Origin: Methanobacteriota archaeon
GTDB lineage: Archaea > Thermoplasmatota > Poseidoniia > Poseidoniales > Poseidoniaceae
Length of the DNA stretch: 24,327 nt
Direction: 5' to 3'
NCBI GenBank assembly: GCA_002725275.1
Contig: PBOE01000018.1
Coordinates: 1 to 24,327 of the forward strand
The notes beneath the pieces are model-generated. The model was given only the letters and a program-made list of their open reading frames with translations, did no database searches and was not told where the DNA came from. Position numbers and translations under genes: made by a program. Of this stretch, positions 22,548 to 24,327 are shown in pieces (position 1 is the first letter of the stretch; each line of letters begins with the position of its first letter).

Positions 22548-23297
22548 TCAAACAACAGTCACATCTTGAATTGCATACACAACCGACCACATATTCATGG
22601 TTGGTATTTCAGTTCCAAAATATGCGTTTCTCGTCATTTCATGTGTGCAATTCATTGAACTTCCTTGTACGACGAGGTATTCGTTTCCATATGCTCCACC
22701 CGGAAGACCATATGGAGGGAGGGATGTCGACACACCATTACATGTTGTTGTCCAAGTACCTGCTCCGAATTTTTGGTACAGAAGTAATGCCTCACCCGCC
22801 TCTGTTTCGATCGTGAGCATTGGAATGTCCATACAAACTGGTGCCCATTGATATGCGTAATCAGTTGATGCGTTATTGTCATCATCTCCGTAATTGCCCA
22901 GGTTTGACCATGTAGCCGTACCCCCTATGGAAGTGCAATTCGACACATCCCAATCAGCTGCTGAATTTGGTAGACCGTATCTTCGACATGTCTCACCAAC
23001 GTACTCTCCGGTGTTTTGGTCATACTGAGGCCCATATTCCATACAACGTTCTTGACCAGAAGAGTAGTTTGTTCCATCATTCCATGTTGCTGCGAAAACA
23101 TCACCAGTCGAATACCACGTTCTTGATTGAGCTGTAGATGACTCGGTTGGGGATGATTCTGGTGTTGATGTTCCAGAATTATCTTCTGAATTAGAATCTT
23201 GTGCAGCATCTGCTTCCCCAACACCGCCGCCATCAAAACATCCAGACATAGGCAATAGTAAAATCAAGAGCAACACAAAAATTTGATCATTTCGCAT
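22548..23297 (-). CDS. Secreted lipoprotein, low GC, unknown function
   Basis: 249-aa putative lipoprotein. The ATG at 23297 gives a short polar N-terminus (MRNDQ), a leucine-rich signal segment and the lipobox-like LLLPMSGC, with lipid-bearing C20. A Ser/Thr/Glu/Asp-rich linker follows (about residues 22-60, for example NSEDNSGTSTPESSPTESS), then a domain rich in Trp, Tyr, Asn and Gly with six cysteines (QERCMEY, GETCRRY, VSNCTS, APVCMD, TTTCNG, SMNCTH), likely disulfide-linked outside the cell. No family recognised. Base composition is about 40-45% GC against about 60% around it. It ends 77 bp before the convergent aldolase gene and is flanked by related inverted repeats. Confidence 0.7.
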   Translation of the reverse strand: MRNDQIFVLLLILLLPMSGCFDGGGVGEADAAQDSNSEDNSGTSTPESSPTESSTAQSRTWYSTGDVFAATWNDGTNYSSGQERCMEYGPQYDQNTGEYVGETCRRYGLPNSAADWDVSNCTSIGGTATWSNLGNYGDDDNNASTDYAYQWAPVCMDIPMLTIETEAGEALLLYQKFGAGTWTTTCNGVSTSLPPYGLPGGAYGNEYLVVQGSSMNCTHEMTRNAYFGTEIPTMNMWSVVYAIQDVTVV

Positions 23298-23539
23298 AAT
23301 TTGTGGTGTATGTTTGATTTCATAAATCAACCGTTGATTCAATCGTTATTCCAACGAATCAAAGGGTCAATGCACAAACCCACTGATTCGTTTTGAGACA
23401 ATCAGAGGGCTCGCAGTGGGCTTTGTCATAGCCTACCGTCTGCTTAGGTCTCCACTTAGCCGGATCTTTGAGTGAGGGGGTTCCTCTCCGTCACGGCTGT
23501 GCCTTGAGAGAGATGGCGGGGGGCGTCGAGTTGGTGAAC
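23298..23539. promoter_or_regulatory. Promoter and repeat-rich spacer upstream of the lipoprotein gene
   Basis: 242 bp without a gene. On the minus strand TTTATG (23326-23321) is about 27 bp before the lipoprotein ATG, a TATA-like box. It lies inside the perfect dyad TTGATTT-CAT-AAATCAA (23314-23330). More copies of TTGATT or its complement are at 23334 and 23357, with relatives at 23384 and 23400. A hairpin occupies 23353-23392. The part from about 23410 to 23539, beyond the wHTH stop, shows nothing I can name. Confidence 0.45.
23353..23392. repeat. Two-stage inverted repeat
   Basis: AACGAATCA (23353-23361) pairs perfectly with TGATTCGTT (23384-23392); inside, after symmetric 2-nt loops, GGGT pairs with ACCC around a loop of about 10 nt. 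This gives a 9-bp plus 4-bp stem. It lies about 55-95 bp upstream of the lipoprotein start, outside any gene. It could be a protein-binding dyad or a structured RNA end for the upstream wHTH transcript. Confidence 0.55.
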
Positions 23540-23863
23540 TCAGAGCTTCTCGTCAGCGTTGGTCATGAAGTTGCCTTCACTGTCAACGATGATGGGGGTG
23601 CCCTCGATCCATTCGGGGCAGTTCTCAGACACCCAGGTGCGGGTGGCCCACTCGCAAATGTCGTACCCGCCCGACAGGATGCCGGAGCGCTTGATGTAGC
23701 CGACCTTGACGATGTCTTTGTCTTTGGACAACACGTTGCCCAGTTGTTGGCTGGTGGTGCCATGACGCATGGTGCTGTTGATGTACTCCAGGATTTCTGC
23801 TGTGTTTCGTGGTCGATCGCCTAAGAATTTCTTGATTTTTTCACGGATGCGTGTTGTTTTCAT
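23540..23863 (-). CDS. Small winged-helix-like protein
   Basis: 107-aa protein starting at the ATG at 23863, with the SD GGAGG about 10 nt upstream. A basic N-terminus (MKTTRIREKIKKFLGDRPR) leads into an HTH-like helix pair (NTAEILEYINSTMRHG and TTSQQLGNVLSKDKDIVKVGYI), then a short strand-rich wing (SGGYDICEWATRTWV) and an acidic C-terminal part (NCPEWIEGTPIIVDSEGNF). The shape fits a small DNA-binding regulator, perhaps with an added C-terminal region containing two cysteines. I do not recognise a family. It stands alone between two long spacers, 242 bp upstream-facing repeats away from the lipoprotein gene, and could control either neighbour; this is a guess. Confidence 0.65.
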   Translation of the reverse strand: MKTTRIREKIKKFLGDRPRNTAEILEYINSTMRHGTTSQQLGNVLSKDKDIVKVGYIKRSGILSGGYDICEWATRTWVSENCPEWIEGTPIIVDSEGNFMTNADEKL

Positions 23864-24136
23864 GGTTGGTCCCTCCTGTCATTTTCGGTGCGGCTTCATT
23901 GGAAATGTGCCACTAAAGTTGAGGAGCGAGGCCGCTGATATAATGCTTCCTCCTCGGTTTGACGATTTGGTTACCGTAAGTGCTTCAATAGCGGTGTATT
24001 TCCAACACTTCCGTGCAATTATGTAAGTTATTTTTCACAGTTCCACCGGAAATATATAACTAAAATTAACTACAAAGAATTTTTATCTGCTCAAAGCGTG
24101 GTCAGAACAAACCCCGGGGAGGAAAGGTGACCTGTG
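23864..24136. promoter_or_regulatory. A/T-rich divergent intergenic region
   Basis: 273 bp between the wHTH gene (-) and the right-edge regulator (+). The stretch 24010-24090 is very A/T rich. AAATATATAA (24050-24059) and TTTTTATC (24079-24086) are TATA candidates for the plus-strand gene, and GATATAAT (23937-23944) is another. A minus-strand TATA-like CTTTAGTG near 23912-23919 lies about 52 bp before the wHTH ATG. Two related 22-mers, starting at 23901 and 24048, share GGAAAT and ACTAAA; both coincide with TATA candidates. Confidence 0.45.
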
Positions 24137-24327
24137 ATGAAGCACCGCACCATCCGTTCAACCGCCCAGCGCCAAATTTTGACCTGGTTGCGCCACGGGC
24201 CTTCCACGGTGTCTGAGATTGCGGAGCAGTTTTCCATGCGAATGCCCCACGCCTCGCTCGCCTGTCGACAACTCAGGGAGGCGGGGCTGATCACGAGGGA
24301 TGAGCGCGGCGGGCTCCGCAACGCTCC
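24137..24327 (+). CDS. Winged-helix transcription regulator, 5' part only
   Basis: Open to the right edge of the window, 63 complete codons visible. The SD GGTGA lies 5 nt before a GTG (24134) and the ATG at 24137. The visible protein is a MarR/ArsR-like winged helix: RSTAQRQILTWLRHGPSTVSEIAEQF forms the first helices, MRMPHASLACRQLREAGLI the recognition helix and ITRDERGGLRN the wing. What follows is unknown, so it could be a simple regulator or an HTH fused to a larger domain. Confidence 0.65.
   Translation, partial: MKHRTIRSTAQRQILTWLRHGPSTVSEIAEQFSMRMPHASLACRQLREAGLITRDERGGLRNA

Noticed and set aside
22487..23389. Cluster of GANTC sites as methylation marks
   Set aside because: The sites follow from the GAATCA/TGATTC inverted repeats, and no methyltransferase gene is present to support a link.
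23400..23539. Possible tRNA or small structured RNA in the spacer
   Set aside because: I could not build an acceptor stem, D-arm or a GTTCGA-type T-arm; GGGGGTTCCTCTCC is only a loose resemblance.
24010..24095. A/T-rich stretch as a replication origin
   Set aside because: No origin recognition repeats or Orc1/Cdc6 gene nearby; the composition is adequately explained by a divergent promoter region.

Overview
The window looks like a stretch of a mesophilic, aerobic euryarchaeal chromosome, most likely marine Thermoplasmatota of the Poseidoniales (Marine Group II) type. This is inferred from content, not proven. Supporting signs are an archaeal-type secretion/pilus ATPase with two platform proteins, an HTH_10 (bacterio-opsin-activator type) regulator, a UPF0200 NMP-kinase-like protein, a 2-phosphoglycerate kinase, a class I DhnA-type aldolase, TATA-like boxes about 25-30 bp before start codons (leaderless style), and SD sequences of the GGTGA/GGAGG type inside operons. 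Most of the DNA is about 60% GC by hand counts. The stretch from about 22.5 to 23.45 kb, and some spacers after it, are clearly more A/T rich. No rRNA, tRNA, CRISPR array, transposase or phage gene was found.

Layout: 0-1 kb, a crotonase-fold enoyl-CoA hydratase on the minus strand. 1-4.1 kb, a divergent ABC ATPase, an ABC-2-like permease and a UPF0200 kinase-like protein. 4.2-9.2 kb, a tightly packed plus-strand operon for an archaellum/Tad-like type IV filament machine: ATPase, two T2SF platform proteins carrying unusual extracytoplasmic domains, and two small pilin-like proteins. 9.2-9.9 kb, a 2-phosphoglycerate kinase (-). 10-12.2 kb, an aldehyde dehydrogenase and a PaaG-like isomerase (+). 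12.2-13.1 kb, an unknown two-TM membrane protein (-).

13.2-19.3 kb is a minus-strand gene train read right to left: moaE, moaC, class II fructose bisphosphatase, the HTH_10 regulator, then a promoter with a tandem palindromic operator, then a BoxB/PaaA-like di-iron acyl-CoA oxygenase, an unknown 178-aa partner, an EamA exporter and a 3-hydroxyacyl-CoA dehydrogenase. 19.36-22.47 kb (+) has an FAD oxidoreductase, another enoyl-CoA hydratase and a class I FBP aldolase, all with overlapping ends. 22.5-24.1 kb is an A/T-rich, gene-poor patch with a lipoprotein, a winged-helix-like protein, many small inverted repeats and long spacers. A partial winged-helix regulator runs off the right edge.

Taken together, the metabolic genes (di-iron epoxidase-like oxygenase, PaaG-like isomerase, two Glu-Glu hydratases, 3-hydroxyacyl-CoA dehydrogenase, aldehyde dehydrogenase) could form an oxygen-dependent acyl-CoA ring-epoxidation and beta-oxidation route. 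FBP aldolase and GlpX belong to gluconeogenesis. The most interesting candidates are the regulator-operator-oxygenase unit, the pilus platform proteins with cysteine-bearing outer domains, and the repeat-studded low-GC lipoprotein locus.
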